DNA from: Polaromonas sp. YR568
Lineage (GTDB): Bacteria > Pseudomonadota > Gammaproteobacteria > Burkholderiales > Burkholderiaceae_C
Reading direction: 5' to 3'
DNA length: 64,000 bases
Assembly: GCA_945878995.1 (NCBI GenBank)
Contig: CAMCUN010000010.1
Span: forward strand, 1-64,000
Positions within the stretch are counted from its first letter, which is position 1. Each line of letters starts with the position of its first letter. The translations under genes and the position numbers were made by a program. Below, in pieces: positions 62,735 to 64,000 of the stretch. The notes beneath the pieces were generated by a model. The model was not told the DNA's origin. It saw nothing but the letters and a program-made list of their open reading frames with translations, and did not search any database.

Positions 62735-63780
62735 AGGCCGCCAACCCCGGCTTGGTGCTGGAATTTGCCCCGCGCCTGGTGCAGTGGCAGCGCTCGCACG
62801 GCCGCAGCCAGTTGCCCTGGCAGCACACGCGCGACCCCTACCGCGTGTGGCTGTCTGAAATCATGCTGCAGCAAACCCAGGTCAGCACCGTGCTGGGCTA
62901 CTACGCGCGCTTTTTAGAGCGCTTTCCCAGCGTGGCAGATTTGGCGGCCGCCCACCCCGACGAGGTGCTGGGCCTGTGGAGCGGCCTGGGCTACTACAGC
63001 CGTGCGCGCAACCTGCACCGCTGCGCGCAGGCGGTGGTCAGCGACCATGGCGGCGAGTTTCCCCGCAGCGCTCAAGGGCTGGCGAGTTTGCCCGGCATTG
63101 GCCCTTCGACCGCTGCGGCGGTGGCCTCGTTTTGCTTTGACGAGCGCGCCGCCATTTTGGACGGCAACGTCAAACGCGTGCTCACGCGGGTGCTGGGCTT
63201 TGAGGACGATCTGTCCCGCAGCGCCGCTGAAAAAGAGCTGCTGGCTTTGGCGCAGGAGCTGCTTCCCGCGCAGGGCCAGGACATGCCCGCTTACACCCAG
63301 GGCATCATGGATTTGGGCGCCACCGTGTGCCAGCAAAAAAAGCCGCAGTGCCTGCTGTGTCCCATGAACGCCTTGTGCGCGGCCCGCGCCCAGGGCCAGC
63401 CCGAGCGCTACCCGGTCAAAAGCCGCCGCATCAAACGCTCCAGCCACAGCCTGTGGCTGCTTTGGGCCCAGCGGGCAGACGGCAGTGTGTGGCTAGAACG
63501 CAGGCCAGACCAAGGCATTTGGGGTGGGCTATATTGCCTGCCGGTGTTTGACAACGAAGAGGCGCTGGCGCAGCGCTTGACGCCGGGGCAACTTAAAAAA
63601 GCCCAAGTGCTGCAGCCTTTTTTGCATGTGCTCACGCACCGCGACTTGCACCTGCACCCCGTGCGCTTGCCTTGGCCGCAGGCGGCTGACCTGTCTGAGG
63701 GGGGGCAATGGTTCAGCCAACCCAAATGGGTGGCAGCTGGCTTGCCCGCGCCGGTGCGCAAGCTGCTCTTGAGCGCTTGA
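62719..63780 (+). CDS. mutY: A/G-specific adenine glycosylase
   Basis: 353 residues, removes adenine paired with 8-oxoguanine. [24 protein letters not shown] carries the catalytic Glu, and [18 protein letters not shown] is the helix-hairpin-helix. [15 protein letters not shown] and C-x6-C-x2-C-x5-C ([17 protein letters not shown]) bind the 4Fe-4S cluster. The C-terminal NUDIX-like domain ([16 protein letters not shown]) reads the 8-oxoguanine. ATG 62719 lies inside mutM. Confidence 0.97.
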   Translation: MPDVLKAANPGLVLEFAPRLVQWQRSHGRSQLPWQHTRDPYRVWLSEIMLQQTQVSTVLGYYARFLERFPSVADLAAAHPDEVLGLWSGLGYYSRARNLHRCAQAVVSDHGGEFPRSAQGLASLPGIGPSTAAAVASFCFDERAAILDGNVKRVLTRVLGFEDDLSRSAAEKELLALAQELLPAQGQDMPAYTQGIMDLGATVCQQKKPQCLLCPMNALCAARAQGQPERYPVKSRRIKRSSHSLWLLWAQRADGSVWLERRPDQGIWGGLYCLPVFDNEEALAQRLTPGQLKKAQVLQPFLHVLTHRDLHLHPVRLPWPQAADLSEGGQWFSQPKWVAAGLPAPVRKLLLSA

Positions 63781-63783
63781 GGC

Positions 63784-64000
63784 TCAGACTTTGGGGTTCA
63801 AGGCATCCAGTTCCCGGTGTCTTTTGAGCGTGGGCCAGCTCGCGCTGAAAGCCTGGGCCAGCGCCTCGACCAAGTACACCGAGCGGTGCTGCCCGCCCGT
63901 GCAACCTATGGCCACGGTCACGTAGCTGCGGTGATCACGGGCCAGGGCGCCCAGCCAGCGGTTGATAAAACCCTCAATGCCCGCCAACATGTCGGCCACT
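63784..64000 (-). CDS. rapZ: RNase adapter protein RapZ, C-terminal part (5' end outside the window)
   Basis: The last 72 or so residues of the nucleotide-binding RapZ/YvcJ family. [19 protein letters not shown] is the diagnostic C-terminal motif, and [17 protein letters not shown] precedes it. The P-loop N-terminal domain lies beyond position 64000. The stop is 3 bp from the convergent mutY stop. Confidence 0.92.
   Translation of the reverse strand, partial: VADMLAGIEGFINRWLGALARDHRSYVTVAIGCTGGQHRSVYLVEALAQAFSASWPTLKRHRELDALNPKV

Overview
The window is chromosomal DNA from a betaproteobacterium. It most resembles a member of the Burkholderiales, family Comamonadaceae, such as a freshwater Limnohabitans, Rhodoferax or Polaromonas relative. 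This rests on the high GC content with strong G/C at third codon positions, on several Bug-type (TctC) solute-binding proteins, on a cox operon of burkholderial layout, and on the order rsmD, coaD, ferredoxin, pth, rplY, prs, tRNA-Gln, ispE, lolB, mutM, mutY. No rRNA operon, CRISPR array, prophage or intact insertion sequence was seen. Taxonomy is inferred from gene content only.

Layout. 1-7.6 kb: 5' part of valS, two convergent Bug proteins around a REP-like hairpin, an old-yellow-enzyme family oxidoreductase, yaaA, a prolyl-4-hydroxylase-like dioxygenase and queF. 7.6-16.3 kb: a degraded stretch with two gene relics, dinB, a RHH/PIN toxin-antitoxin pair, an alpha-hydroxy-acid dehydrogenase, a YdjM-like membrane protein, a hemerythrin, argH, a DUF1778/GNAT toxin-antitoxin pair and a LysR regulator.

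16.4-28.0 kb is the main accessory block. Divergent from the LysR gene lies a long same-strand cluster: two paralogous intradiol ring-cleavage dioxygenases, YciI, Dabb and SnoaL-like small proteins, a Bug protein, a RutE-like reductase, a citryl-CoA-lyase-like protein, a CaiB/BaiF CoA-transferase, a 54-codon Bug relic, and a complete branched-chain-amino-acid-type ABC importer whose LivM and LivG are fused. It reads as an uptake and catabolism pathway for a hydroxylated aromatic acid, with an unusual CoA-dependent lower part.

28-44.5 kb: an N-formylglutamate amidohydrolase-like protein, a TauE-like permease, trmL, comF divergent from a BioC-like methyltransferase, a DUF2244 protein, and the aa3-type cytochrome c oxidase region (coxB, ctaD, small assembly protein, ctaG, DUF2970, coxC, SURF1, SCO-like anchor protein, ctaA, ctaB, sco). 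Then come another Bug protein and rpoH, which has a perfect CIRCE operator in front of it.

44.5-50.6 kb: an uncharacterised three-gene operon for exported proteins (subtilisin-like protease, periplasmic protein, outer-membrane barrel), a small membrane protein, two small glycosyltransferase-type genes and ftsY. 50.6-64 kb: an M16 peptidase pair, rsmD, a 110-bp tandem BIME-like array that abuts a decapitated aminotransferase gene, and then the conserved housekeeping run to mutY and the C-terminal part of rapZ.
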